This document shows positions 19,442 to 28,522 of a stretch of 64,000 nt of DNA, in pieces. The notes under the pieces were generated by a model that saw nothing but the letters and a program-made list of their open reading frames with translations, was not told the DNA's origin and ran no database searches. The translations under genes were made by a program, and so were the position numbers. The stretch is from positions 62,001 to 126,000 of the forward strand of contig NZ_JAJUIS010000006.1 in assembly GCF_029267515.1 (NCBI RefSeq), given 5' to 3'. The DNA comes from Seleniivibrio woodruffii. Its GTDB lineage: Bacteria > Chrysiogenota > Deferribacteres > Deferribacterales > Geovibrionaceae. Each line of letters starts with the position of its first letter. The first letter of the stretch is position 1.

Positions 19442-20636
19442 GAAGATACTTCTCGGAGTAACGGGCGGAATAGCCTGTTACAAATCAGTGCATCTGTGCC
19501 GTCTGATGGTGAAAGCGGGTTATGAAGTCAAGGTTATAATGACGCCCGCCGCGTGCAGTTTCGTGACACCGCTGACATTTCAGGCTATCACCGGAAACCG
19601 TATTTATATCAATGAGTTCGATGCCGGAGTAGAGCCGGATATAATTGAACATGTCTGGCTTGCCGGCTGGGCAGATGAGTTTATCATCGCCCCCGCCACA
19701 GCGAACATCATAGCGAAGATTGCCCACGGAATAGCGGACGATCTCCTCACATCAACAGTGCTCCCATACAAAAAGCCAATTTTCATTGCGCCTTCCATGA
19801 ATGTGGATATGTACGCAAACCCTGTTACGCAGAAAAACCTTGCTCTGCTTTCTTCCTTTGGGCATGACCTCATAGATCCAAACACGGGTGAGATGGCTTG
19901 CCGTACAGAGGGCAAAGGGCGCATGGCGGAACCGGAAGAGATTTTTGACTATGTTTTCTGCAAAGAAAAACCTCTTTCAGGTCTGAAAGTGCTTGTGACA
20001 GCAGGCGCCACTGCTGAGGCTATCGACCCCGTTCGGTTTATAACTAACCGTTCCAGCGGGAAGATGGGACTTGCCGTTGTAAGGCAGGCTAAGGCGCTTG
20101 GCGCAGAGGTAAGACTTGTTGCCGGACTTACGAGTGTCGGTACCGAAGGTTTTGACACCGTGAAGGTGCAGTCCGCCCTTGAAATGCTTGATGCCGTTCA
20201 AAAAGAAATCGCGCAAACCGATATTCTGGTTATGGCTGCAGCCGTGGCGGATTTCCGCGTGGCGGAGTATTCCGAAACCAAGATAAAAAAGACTGACGAG
20301 GCGGAAATAACCATTCGTCTGGTTAAAAATCCCGATATTCTTAAAGAGCTTGCTCCATTGAAAAAGAACGGGCAGGTATTTGCCGGATTTGCTGCGGAAT
20401 CGGACAATCTGGAAGTCAACGCGCGCAAAAAACTGGCTGAAAAAGGGCTGGATATGATAGCGGCGAACGATATTTCCAGAAAAGATATCGGTTTTGAGAC
20501 GGATGATAATGAGATTATGATTTTTTCCTCTGACAGAGAACCTTTTTCCACTGGAAAAGTCTCAAAAGACACGGCCGCGGAAAAGCTGCTGCTTTTTGCC
20601 CGCGAACTCTACGGAAAAAAGAATGGCTCTGTTTGA
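19434..20636 (+). CDS. coaBC: Bifunctional phosphopantothenoylcysteine decarboxylase/phosphopantothenate-cysteine ligase
   Basis: LLGVTGGIACYKSVHLCRLM; PSMNVDMYANP; VTAGATAEAIDPVRFITNRSSGKMG. Confidence 0.97.
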   Translation: MSKKILLGVTGGIACYKSVHLCRLMVKAGYEVKVIMTPAACSFVTPLTFQAITGNRIYINEFDAGVEPDIIEHVWLAGWADEFIIAPATANIIAKIAHGIADDLLTSTVLPYKKPIFIAPSMNVDMYANPVTQKNLALLSSFGHDLIDPNTGEMACRTEGKGRMAEPEEIFDYVFCKEKPLSGLKVLVTAGATAEAIDPVRFITNRSSGKMGLAVVRQAKALGAEVRLVAGLTSVGTEGFDTVKVQSALEMLDAVQKEIAQTDILVMAAAVADFRVAEYSETKIKKTDEAEITIRLVKNPDILKELAPLKKNGQVFAGFAAESDNLEVNARKKLAEKGLDMIAANDISRKDIGFETDDNEIMIFSSDREPFSTGKVSKDTAAEKLLLFARELYGKKNGSV

Positions 20637-21252
20637 AAATAATATAATCAAAGATGTATACGGCATATCAGAGATGATTGCCGAAGGGTGCGAAACAGTG
20701 AACGATCCTTTCGAAGCTCTCCGTCAGGAGGTCATGACCTGTACGAAATGTCCGCTCCACTCAACCAGAAAAAACGTGGTTTTTGGTGTAGGCAATACTA
20801 AGGCGGATCTTATGTTTGTCGGCGAGGGTCCCGGCGCGGACGAGGACGAACAGGGGATTCCGTTTGTCGGCAGAGCAGGGCAACTGCTTACGAAAATGAT
20901 AGAGGCGATGGGACTTTCCAGAGAGAAAGTATATATCGCCAATATTGTCAAATGCAGACCGCCGGAGAACAGAAACCCCTTCGAAAACGAATCGATGACC
21001 TGTATTCCGTACCTTTACCGTCAGATAGAATATATAAAACCTAAATACATAATTTGTCTGGGCAGCGTTGCCGCGCAGAATTTATTGAGAACCAACGTAG
21101 GGATCACAAAACTCAGGGGTGAATTTGTTGATCTCAACGGAATCAAAGTGATGCCGACTTATCATCCGGCATATCTTTTAAGAAATCCGAATATGAAAAA
21201 ACCCTGTTGGGAAGACCTGCAAAAAGTTATGAAAGAAATGGGGTTGAAGTAA
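20623..21252 (+). CDS. Uracil-DNA glycosylase (Fe-S, family 4-like)
   Basis: VFVGEGPGADEDEQGIPFVGRAGQLL-type motif, CTKCPLHSTRKNVVFG, MPTYHPAYLLRNP; ATG 20623 preferred. Confidence 0.93.
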   Translation: MALFENNIIKDVYGISEMIAEGCETVNDPFEALRQEVMTCTKCPLHSTRKNVVFGVGNTKADLMFVGEGPGADEDEQGIPFVGRAGQLLTKMIEAMGLSREKVYIANIVKCRPPENRNPFENESMTCIPYLYRQIEYIKPKYIICLGSVAAQNLLRTNVGITKLRGEFVDLNGIKVMPTYHPAYLLRNPNMKKPCWEDLQKVMKEMGLK

Positions 21253-21313
21253 CTTTTATTTTATACCCTCGGTATTTGTGGTATAAAATGATACAAGGCG
21301 CTTGGAGGAAGTT

Positions 21314-22519
21314 ATGAATAATTTTTTGAAACCGACAGTTTTTGTTGCGGGTCTTTTCGTGCTGTCCGCATGTGCAGGCAGCGGACCGAAAGTTGACCCC
21401 ATGTCCTACCAGATAACACCCGCTGATGCGGAGAGAGTGGACATTCCCAATGTATGCAGACCGTCATACAAAATCGAAACACCCAGAGTTGCGATAGTTG
21501 AATTTACAAACAACACAACCTATGGAGAAATGACGGCAACAAACACAAATATTGATACCAAAGGCTCAAGAAAATCGGTCTCTGCCGGAGCTGCAGGGAT
21601 AGTCGGCGCACCAGGCGCGGTTGGCATTGGTTATGTCGGCGCGAACAAGACAGATTTTCAGTCGAATACTCAGATCGACAGTTTTCAGCGTCAGATATCA
21701 TCAAAAGTTGGTGAATACGCTCAGGCGGCCGTTGAAAACACTGTGAGCAAGATCGGCGGAACACAGATGTATGACCGCAAAAAACTGGACAAGATAATGT
21801 CCGAGCAAAAATTCCAGATGACAATAGGCGATCCCGCAACTGCTGTCAAACTTGGTAAGATGGCAGGCGTGCAATACATCATCACAGGATCTGTTGACAA
21901 CATCGCAACAAAATATATTGATAAAATAGAAAATAATAACAACACAGGCGGCGGTCTCGGCGCTGCCCTTTCAATAGGCACTGCCCTTGCGAACACTCAG
22001 TCGGGATGGAACGTGAACGTTGAAATGACCGTGCAGCTTGTGGATGTTGAGACCGGACAGATACTTCTTTCCGAAAAAGTTTCGGGAAGAGAGGTTGCCG
22101 GAGCGGCGAGAAATTTTAACCCTGAAATGGCTCTCACAGCAGCTAAAAAAGCTATGGGAGAGGCCGTTGACGATATCCGTCCTGCTTTTTCATCAAAATT
22201 TGCCCAGAAAGGCTATATACAGCAGCTTAGAGGCGGCAAAACAGTTGCTCTGGTCAATATAGGCTCAGACAAGGGGATCACCCCCGGACAGAAACTGGAA
22301 GCGTTTGACTTTATAGAGATAGTGGATCCTATGACGAACGTTTCCACATGTAATATGTCCATCATCCCCGTTGAGCTGACTGTTTCGGATCAGGTTCAGC
22401 CCGGACAGAGCTGGGTACAGATAGAGGGCAAACCCGAAGTTACTTCGCGGGTGAAGGTTGGAACCATTATCCAGAGGAAAAAGCTCGAAGGACAGAGCAT
22501 GTTCAAAAAAATGTTCTAA
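21314..22519 (+). CDS. CsgG/HfaB-like lipoprotein
   Basis: Lipobox LSAC; AIVEFTNNT, QMYDRKKLDKIMSEQKFQ, GVQYIITGSVDNI, VDVETGQILLSEKVSG; GGAGG before ATG 21314. Confidence 0.82.
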   Translation: MNNFLKPTVFVAGLFVLSACAGSGPKVDPMSYQITPADAERVDIPNVCRPSYKIETPRVAIVEFTNNTTYGEMTATNTNIDTKGSRKSVSAGAAGIVGAPGAVGIGYVGANKTDFQSNTQIDSFQRQISSKVGEYAQAAVENTVSKIGGTQMYDRKKLDKIMSEQKFQMTIGDPATAVKLGKMAGVQYIITGSVDNIATKYIDKIENNNNTGGGLGAALSIGTALANTQSGWNVNVEMTVQLVDVETGQILLSEKVSGREVAGAARNFNPEMALTAAKKAMGEAVDDIRPAFSSKFAQKGYIQQLRGGKTVALVNIGSDKGITPGQKLEAFDFIEIVDPMTNVSTCNMSIIPVELTVSDQVQPGQSWVQIEGKPEVTSRVKVGTIIQRKKLEGQSMFKKMF

Positions 22520-22528
22520 GCTGTTTAT

Positions 22529-22555
22529 CGGGCGGGTTTAATCCCGCCCGTTTGT
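22529..22555 (+). terminator. Terminator after the CsgG-like gene
   Basis: CGGGCGGG-TTTAAT-CCCGCCCG-TTTGTT. Confidence 0.75.
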
Positions 22556-22620
22556 TATTTGTACCTTGTAAAAAACGTATTTTCTTATAATCTGATAAGA
22601 AAATACATTCGGAGAACAGT

Positions 22621-23727
22621 ATGAGAAGATTGATACTCGGTTTAGCTCTTGTGATGTTTGCCGCCACCGCCTTTGCCGCCGCAGTGACGGTTTCCGCTGT
22701 TGGCGAGGCGGACATCATAAACGGTGATAAATCCTCCGCAAAACTGCAGGCTACTGCACGAGCCAAATGGGCTGCCATGGAAGAGGCATCGGGCGTGCGC
22801 GTCAAGTCTGAAACGATAGTACAGAACGCAGTGCTCGTTGACGAAGCTATCAAAAACGAGGTTTCAGGTGTTGTGCAGAGCTATAAGGTGACAGGAGAAG
22901 AGGAGGACGGGCAGATATACCGCGTTATGATAAGCGCAGTTATCGCTCCTGAAAAAGCCAGAGAGGCAATGGGGACGGTTGCAATGAACACCTCCGTTGC
23001 GGTTATGATACCTGTTGTGTTCCCCGACAAACATGTTGAGGAGACCAATGTTCTCACGGAAACCGTTATCAACGAACTCACCGCTAACCAGCTTGAGGTT
23101 GTGGATATTGCCGATGCCGACGGAACAAAGACCTCCGAACTGGACAAGGCCATGCGTACCAACAACTACATGGCTATGCGAGCCATAGCGTCAAAATATC
23201 TTTCCGGCACAATCCTTATCGGCAAGGTTGACACTGTTGCCACCGCCAAAGAGGGCACGGACATAGGTTACGGCGTTTCAATCCCCTTTAACGTCGTTAC
23301 AGGAAGACTTTCATACAGACTGCTTGTTCAGCAAGGTTCCGGCACAAAGATACTTGCAAGCGATTTTCTCTCTGCAAGGGGTATGGGAGCAACTATAGAG
23401 GACGCAACACATCAGATGATGGACAACATGAGCAGCGAGGTCTCCACAAAGCTCGTGAGTACGGTTCTTGAGAAGATAAAAGGCATCAACAACAAGAGCA
23501 TAAGCGTTCAGCTCGTCGGCAAGAGCACCATTGAAGACCTGATGGATCTGAAACAGATGCTCAGCTATACGGCATGGGTTCTTGAGGTAGATGATAACGG
23601 CAAGGACACACTGAAGGTGAAGTACCCTGAAAAAGCGCTGTATCTGGCAACTGCCATCAGCAGCAAACCAAACTATAAAATAGTGCGCCTGAACGACTAT
23701 CTCATTCAGGTTGAAAAGTTATACTGA
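22621..23727 (+). CDS. Exported protein with FlgT N-terminal-like domain
   Basis: Signal peptide; AKLQATARAKWAAMEEASGVRVKSETIVQNAVLVDEAIKNEVSGVVQSYKV resembles FlgT_N-type repeats. Confidence 0.6.
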   Translation: MRRLILGLALVMFAATAFAAAVTVSAVGEADIINGDKSSAKLQATARAKWAAMEEASGVRVKSETIVQNAVLVDEAIKNEVSGVVQSYKVTGEEEDGQIYRVMISAVIAPEKAREAMGTVAMNTSVAVMIPVVFPDKHVEETNVLTETVINELTANQLEVVDIADADGTKTSELDKAMRTNNYMAMRAIASKYLSGTILIGKVDTVATAKEGTDIGYGVSIPFNVVTGRLSYRLLVQQGSGTKILASDFLSARGMGATIEDATHQMMDNMSSEVSTKLVSTVLEKIKGINNKSISVQLVGKSTIEDLMDLKQMLSYTAWVLEVDDNGKDTLKVKYPEKALYLATAISSKPNYKIVRLNDYLIQVEKLY

Positions 23728-23729
23728 CA

Positions 23730-23760
23730 AAAGAGCGGTTAAAAGCCGCTCTTTTTTTTA
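23730..23760 (+). terminator. Terminator after the FlgT-like gene
   Basis: AGAGCGG-TTAAAAG-CCGCTCT-TTTTTTT. Confidence 0.85.
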
Positions 23761-23829
23761 CGCAAATTTCATTGAAGCCTGACCGTTTCTGTGTAAAGAT
23801 TGATTTAACTAATTGGACAGGAAAATCTT

Positions 23830-25914
23830 ATGCCTTTTCTCAAGCGTCTTCTTAAAAATTACAGATTCATCGTATTGATTCTTTTCATCATTCTCGGCTG
23901 TGCAGGGGTTTACCGCAAACCCGTTTTCATAGAAAAATTTTCACTTGGTATAGAAGACCTGAAATTCGCCGTCAGAAGCGGACTCGGTATGTCGCCGAAA
24001 CCCGATAAACGTCTGGTCATCGTCACAGTGGACGAACCCAGCGTTAATATACTCGGCCGCTGGGTATGGCCTAGGGACGTGATAGCAAAAATGTTCGGGA
24101 ACCTGAGTCAGGCTTCCATCGTGGGACTCGATATCGTTTTTTCGGAGCATTCCGATGGCAGGAGTGATGAAGTGCTGGCTGATTCCATAGCCAACAGCGG
24201 CAATATCATCCTCGGTTTCTTTTTCAGAGGGGAAGCAACTGAGGAAACCACGGAGCAGGCGGTTGACTATCTTGAAAACTGCGCCTATCTGAACTATGAC
24301 ATTCAGGGAAAATCTGTTGGCATCAAAGAGTTCCCGTATGCGGAAGTGAATATCCCGATAGTTGCCGAATCGGGGCTGACATGCGCCTCTTTCAGCACGG
24401 AGCCGGACGTTGACGGTCTTTACCGCAACTATCCGCTGGCATACATACACAAAGGATATATTTTCCCGCCTCTGGCTGTTCAGATGATGCGCTACGGGCT
24501 GGACAAAGACGTTGACCTTGTTTTGAACGAACAGGGTGTAAAGAGCTTTAAGATAAATGATATTAATATCAGAAACGACTCGTATTTCAGGCTTAATTTC
24601 TATGACGACGTGGAATACGTCTCCGCTTACAAAGTGATAAACGGAGAAGTCCCCGCCTCGTTCTTTAAAGATAAGATGGTTATCGTAGGCGTTACCGAGG
24701 TTGGCATATACGATATGCGACCTACTCCTATAGATCCTGTAACTCCTGGAGTGTCTCTGCATTACGTTGCTCTGAGCAACCTTCTCAAAAACGAGTTTCT
24801 TACCACTTCCGCGCAGTATGACTACGCGTCCGTGGTTATCCTGATGCTGGTGATATTCTCCATAAGCTATCTGCGCAAACAGCATTACAGACTGATGCTG
24901 TATTTCGGCTCGCTTCTGCTTACCACGGCGGCATCCTATGCAATGTTCATTTACGGAAACCAGTGGCAGCACGAATTTTATACCATGGCGCCTTCGGTGC
25001 TTATGATGATGACGCTGGAATCCTTTGCTTTTTTCACTGTGGAACGCAAGGCGAAAGAGGTTAAAAAGGCTTTCGCATCCTACGTTTCTCCTGAGCTTGT
25101 CGAGGAGATACAGAAAGATCCCGACAAACTGAAGCTCGGAGGAGAGGAACGCTTCATCACAATTATGTTCTCTGATATCAGAGGTTTTACGACACTTTCA
25201 GAGAAACTTTCGGCAACAGAGCTGACCTCCATGCTGAACAAGATACACGACCCTATGACAAAAGTTGTTCTGCACAACAAGGGGATGCTTGATAAATACA
25301 TAGGCGACGCAATGATGGCACTGTTTAACACACCTCTTGACCTTCCCGACCATGCGGATATGGCTGTCAAGACTGCTCTGGAACTAATCCGTACTCTCCA
25401 TGAGATAAACGGGAGGTTCACGGAGGCTGGACTGCCTAATATCGATGTCGGCGTCGGTGTGAACTCCGGTCCTGCCGTATGCGGGAACATGGGTTCAACA
25501 GTACGTTTTGAATATACGGCGATAGGGGACAGCGTTAACCTTGCCTCCCGTCTGGAAGGACTCTGCAAGGCTTATAAAACGCGGATAGTTGTGAGCGAGT
25601 ATACCCTTGCCCACTGCAAACAGCAGTATCTTGCGCGCAAGCTGGACAAGGTGCGCGTTAAAGGTAAAAAGGAACCAGTGGAGATTTATGAGGTGATGGA
25701 GAACACGGCTGAAAACAGGGAGCTTGCAGAGAAATTTCACACAGGACTTGATATGTATTTCGCAAGGAACTTTGAAGGCGCTCTGGCTGTCTTTACAGAG
25801 CTTGAAACTGCAGGTGATCCCACCTCATCCGTGTTTACGGAAAGGTGCAGGGAATGTATTGAGGATGCGCCGTCTGCGGATTGGGACGGAACCTATACGA
25901 TGAAAACAAAATAG
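23830..25914 (+). CDS. CHASE2 domain-containing adenylate/guanylate cyclase
   Basis: N-terminal CHASE2-like region (DKRLVIVTVDEPSVNILGRWVWPRDVIAKM), 3 TM, then class III cyclase ITIMFSDIRGFTTLSEKLSATEL, DKYIGDAMMALF, VGVGVNSGPAVCGNMGS. Confidence 0.95.
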   Translation: MPFLKRLLKNYRFIVLILFIILGCAGVYRKPVFIEKFSLGIEDLKFAVRSGLGMSPKPDKRLVIVTVDEPSVNILGRWVWPRDVIAKMFGNLSQASIVGLDIVFSEHSDGRSDEVLADSIANSGNIILGFFFRGEATEETTEQAVDYLENCAYLNYDIQGKSVGIKEFPYAEVNIPIVAESGLTCASFSTEPDVDGLYRNYPLAYIHKGYIFPPLAVQMMRYGLDKDVDLVLNEQGVKSFKINDINIRNDSYFRLNFYDDVEYVSAYKVINGEVPASFFKDKMVIVGVTEVGIYDMRPTPIDPVTPGVSLHYVALSNLLKNEFLTTSAQYDYASVVILMLVIFSISYLRKQHYRLMLYFGSLLLTTAASYAMFIYGNQWQHEFYTMAPSVLMMMTLESFAFFTVERKAKEVKKAFASYVSPELVEEIQKDPDKLKLGGEERFITIMFSDIRGFTTLSEKLSATELTSMLNKIHDPMTKVVLHNKGMLDKYIGDAMMALFNTPLDLPDHADMAVKTALELIRTLHEINGRFTEAGLPNIDVGVGVNSGPAVCGNMGSTVRFEYTAIGDSVNLASRLEGLCKAYKTRIVVSEYTLAHCKQQYLARKLDKVRVKGKKEPVEIYEVMENTAENRELAEKFHTGLDMYFARNFEGALAVFTELETAGDPTSSVFTERCRECIEDAPSADWDGTYTMKTK

Positions 25915-25922
25915 GAGAATAT

Positions 25923-26885
25923 ATGAACAGAATAGGAGTTATGACCAGCGGCGGGGACTGCCCCGGCATGAATGCCGCAATCAGAAGCGTTGTCAGAACC
26001 GGTATCGCAAACGGTATAGAGGTGTTCGGTATCGAACAGGGATACAAGGGTCTGATTGACGGCAAAATTAAACTGCTTGAAAGCAAAGATGTTGCAAATA
26101 TGATTTCCCGCGGCGGCACGTTCCTTAAAAGTGCCAGATGTATGGAGTTTAAAACTCCGGAAGGTCAGCAGGCGGCAGTTCAGCAGCTTCAGATGCACGG
26201 CATAGAGGGGCTTGTTGTCATAGGCGGCGACGGTTCGCTCACAGGTGCAAGGGTTCTCCATGAAAAATACGGGATAAAGGTAATAGGACTCCCAGGCTCC
26301 ATAGACAACGATATATACGGAACAAGCATCTCCATTGGCGTTGACACCGCGCTGAACACCATCTGCCGTGCGGTGGATATGATAAACGAGACAGCAAGTT
26401 CACATGACAGAACGTTTCTTATTGAGGTCATGGGCAGAAACTGCGGTTATCTCGCCCTTATGTCCGCAATCGCAACAGGTGCGGAGGCGGTTGTAATTCC
26501 CGAAGTTCCGTATAATATAGAAAACATAATAAACAAGATAAAAGTAAGATACATTGAAGGAAAATCCAGAAGTATAGTCATTGTTGCCGAAGGCGCCGGA
26601 AGTGCTTATGACATCGGAAAGGCTTTCCAGCTTATCGGTGGGTTCGATACCAGAATTACGGTTCTGGGACACCTCCAAAGGGGCGGCGCACCTTCCGTTT
26701 TCGACAGAACGCTGGCAACTCGTCTCGGTTCCGCTGCCGTTAAAGGGCTTATAGAGGGCAGAAGCGGTGTCATGGCAGGACTTGGAGGTCGTGAGATAGT
26801 TTTCACTCCACTTGAGGAAGTGCTCACTAAAAAACGTGAACTTGATGCAACCATGATAAAGATAGCCGAGGAACTGAGTCTTTAA
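25923..26885 (+). CDS. pfkA: 6-phosphofructokinase
   Basis: RIGVMTSGGDCPGMNAAIRSVVR; VVIGGDGSLTGA; GSIDNDI; LGHLQRGGAPSVFDR; ATG 25923. Confidence 0.96.
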   Translation: MNRIGVMTSGGDCPGMNAAIRSVVRTGIANGIEVFGIEQGYKGLIDGKIKLLESKDVANMISRGGTFLKSARCMEFKTPEGQQAAVQQLQMHGIEGLVVIGGDGSLTGARVLHEKYGIKVIGLPGSIDNDIYGTSISIGVDTALNTICRAVDMINETASSHDRTFLIEVMGRNCGYLALMSAIATGAEAVVIPEVPYNIENIINKIKVRYIEGKSRSIVIVAEGAGSAYDIGKAFQLIGGFDTRITVLGHLQRGGAPSVFDRTLATRLGSAAVKGLIEGRSGVMAGLGGREIVFTPLEEVLTKKRELDATMIKIAEELSL

Positions 26886-27382
26886 TGAGCGTTACAACCA
26901 AAGGCGGAGACAAAGGGAAGACATCTCTTTTCAGCGGCGAGCGGGTGGGCAAGGACGACATTCGTATTGAGACGCTGGGTACAGGGGACGAGCTTGTAAG
27001 CAATCTCGGCGAGCTGAAATTTGTTCTGCCGCACTATGCGCAGGCTATTGAGAGGATACAGAAGAACATATTCACAGTAAATTCCCACTGTGCTGATACT
27101 TCCGGCGAAAAATTCAAAATAGCCGAAGGCGAACTGGAATTTCTGGAAAAGTTTATAGCAGATGGCGAAAAACAGCTTGATCTTAAAGGTTTTATCATTC
27201 CGTCCGAAAATATAAGAGCGGCTAAGGCGGATATCTGCCGCACCGTATGCCGCCGTTTTGAAAGACGATTGATAAGTCTCGGTGCATGTGCTAATGTGGA
27301 TGCCGCTGTTATAAAATATATCAACAGACTGTCGGACTGGCTCTATATTCTGGCAAGGCTGGTTGGTAAGGAGAATCACTGA
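26885..27382 (+). CDS. Cob(I)yrinic acid a,c-diamide adenosyltransferase (PduO-type)
   Basis: VTTKGGDKGKTSLFSGERVGKDD; ICRTVCRRFERRL; INRLSDWLYILARL. Confidence 0.95.
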   Translation: MSVTTKGGDKGKTSLFSGERVGKDDIRIETLGTGDELVSNLGELKFVLPHYAQAIERIQKNIFTVNSHCADTSGEKFKIAEGELEFLEKFIADGEKQLDLKGFIIPSENIRAAKADICRTVCRRFERRLISLGACANVDAAVIKYINRLSDWLYILARLVGKENH

Positions 27383-27834
27383 TGTCACTTAAAGCTAGAA
27401 TCACGGATGATATGAAAACGTTTATGAAGGAGAAAAATCAGCTTGCTCTGGATACCGTGCGTATGCTCCGTGCGGAGATAAAGAACGCTGAGATAGATGC
27501 TAAAGCGGAACTGGACGATGCCGGCATTCAGAAGGTGATCGCTTCCGCCATGAAAAAACGCAGGGATGCGGCAGACCAGTATAAGGCTGCGGGCAGGGAT
27601 GACCTTGCCGATAAAGAACTTGCAGAAGCAAAATTTCTGGCAGGCTACATGCCCGAACAGATGAGCGAAGATGAAGTCAAAGCTGTTGTTAAGGCGGCTT
27701 GTGAGGGTGTTGATACATCCGATAAAAAGAATTTCGGTAAGGTTATGCAGGCTGTTATGGCGAAAACCGCGGGCAAGGCTGACGGGAAAATCGTCAACCA
27801 GCTTGTTAAGGATGCATTTGATGGGAATAATTGA
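27382..27834 (+). CDS. GatB/YqeY domain-containing protein
   Basis: LDTVRMLRAEIKNAEIDAKAELDD; KRRDAADQYKAAGRDDLADKELAE. Confidence 0.94.
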   Translation: MSLKARITDDMKTFMKEKNQLALDTVRMLRAEIKNAEIDAKAELDDAGIQKVIASAMKKRRDAADQYKAAGRDDLADKELAEAKFLAGYMPEQMSEDEVKAVVKAACEGVDTSDKKNFGKVMQAVMAKTAGKADGKIVNQLVKDAFDGNN

Positions 27835-28522
27835 CGTAATCGTTCTCGTAATTATAGGTATTGTTGCTTTCAAAGGATATATGAAGGGTATCGTAATGGA
27901 GATATTCGGTATGATAGCCCTGTTTTCGGGCTTCATGATATCGTATCTCTATTCACCTGTGTTTGCGCAGCAGCTTGAAGTTTTCGCAATGTCGGAAAGA
28001 ACCACTCAGGCACTGGGATATATTACTGCGTTTTTCACGGCTTATCTTATCATGATATTCATCGGCACCATATTGTCAAAAATGTTCAAAGAGGTTAAGC
28101 TGGGCTGGGTGAATCAGGGCGTGGGAGCCCTTTTCGGCGGGCTTAAAGCGGCGGCGATACTCAGTGTTTTCCTGAGTTTTCTGCTGACTACTCTTTCGCA
28201 GGACAGCAGTGTGCTTGCCAGCATGAAAGAGGGTTCCGTATCCCGAAAGCTGGCGGATTTCGCACCAAACGTTTATAATTTTATGAACAGAATACCCGAA
28301 GCGAAGAAACACAGTCCGTTCGATATCCCTTCGGCGGAGGCGGTTCAGCAGGCTATTGAAGATGCGAAGATGCAGGCGGTTGACGAAGCCGCTTCCCAGG
28401 CTGCTTCAAAGGTTAAGGAAACCGCTAAGAAAACTGACGACGCAGGCAAAAAAGGCGAAAATACAATACCTGCGCCTAAGAAAGAACCGAGTGTTCTTGA
28501 GGAAGATTTCCAGAAAAACTGA
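27821..28522 (+). CDS. CvpA family protein
   Basis: MGIIDVIVLVIIGIVAFKGYMKGIVMEIFG; ATG 27821 rather than the listed upstream start; before mutS2. Confidence 0.88.
   Translation: MGIIDVIVLVIIGIVAFKGYMKGIVMEIFGMIALFSGFMISYLYSPVFAQQLEVFAMSERTTQALGYITAFFTAYLIMIFIGTILSKMFKEVKLGWVNQGVGALFGGLKAAAILSVFLSFLLTTLSQDSSVLASMKEGSVSRKLADFAPNVYNFMNRIPEAKKHSPFDIPSAEAVQQAIEDAKMQAVDEAASQAASKVKETAKKTDDAGKKGENTIPAPKKEPSVLEEDFQKN

Noticed and set aside
20596-20636. Upstream start for the uracil-DNA glycosylase within coaBC
   Set aside because: The family-like N-terminus begins at MALFENN (20623); the extra residues are likely only an open frame
23941-24972. 343-aa minus-strand ORF within the CHASE2 cyclase gene
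   Set aside because: Antisense shadow ORF; the plus-strand frame has a clear domain structure
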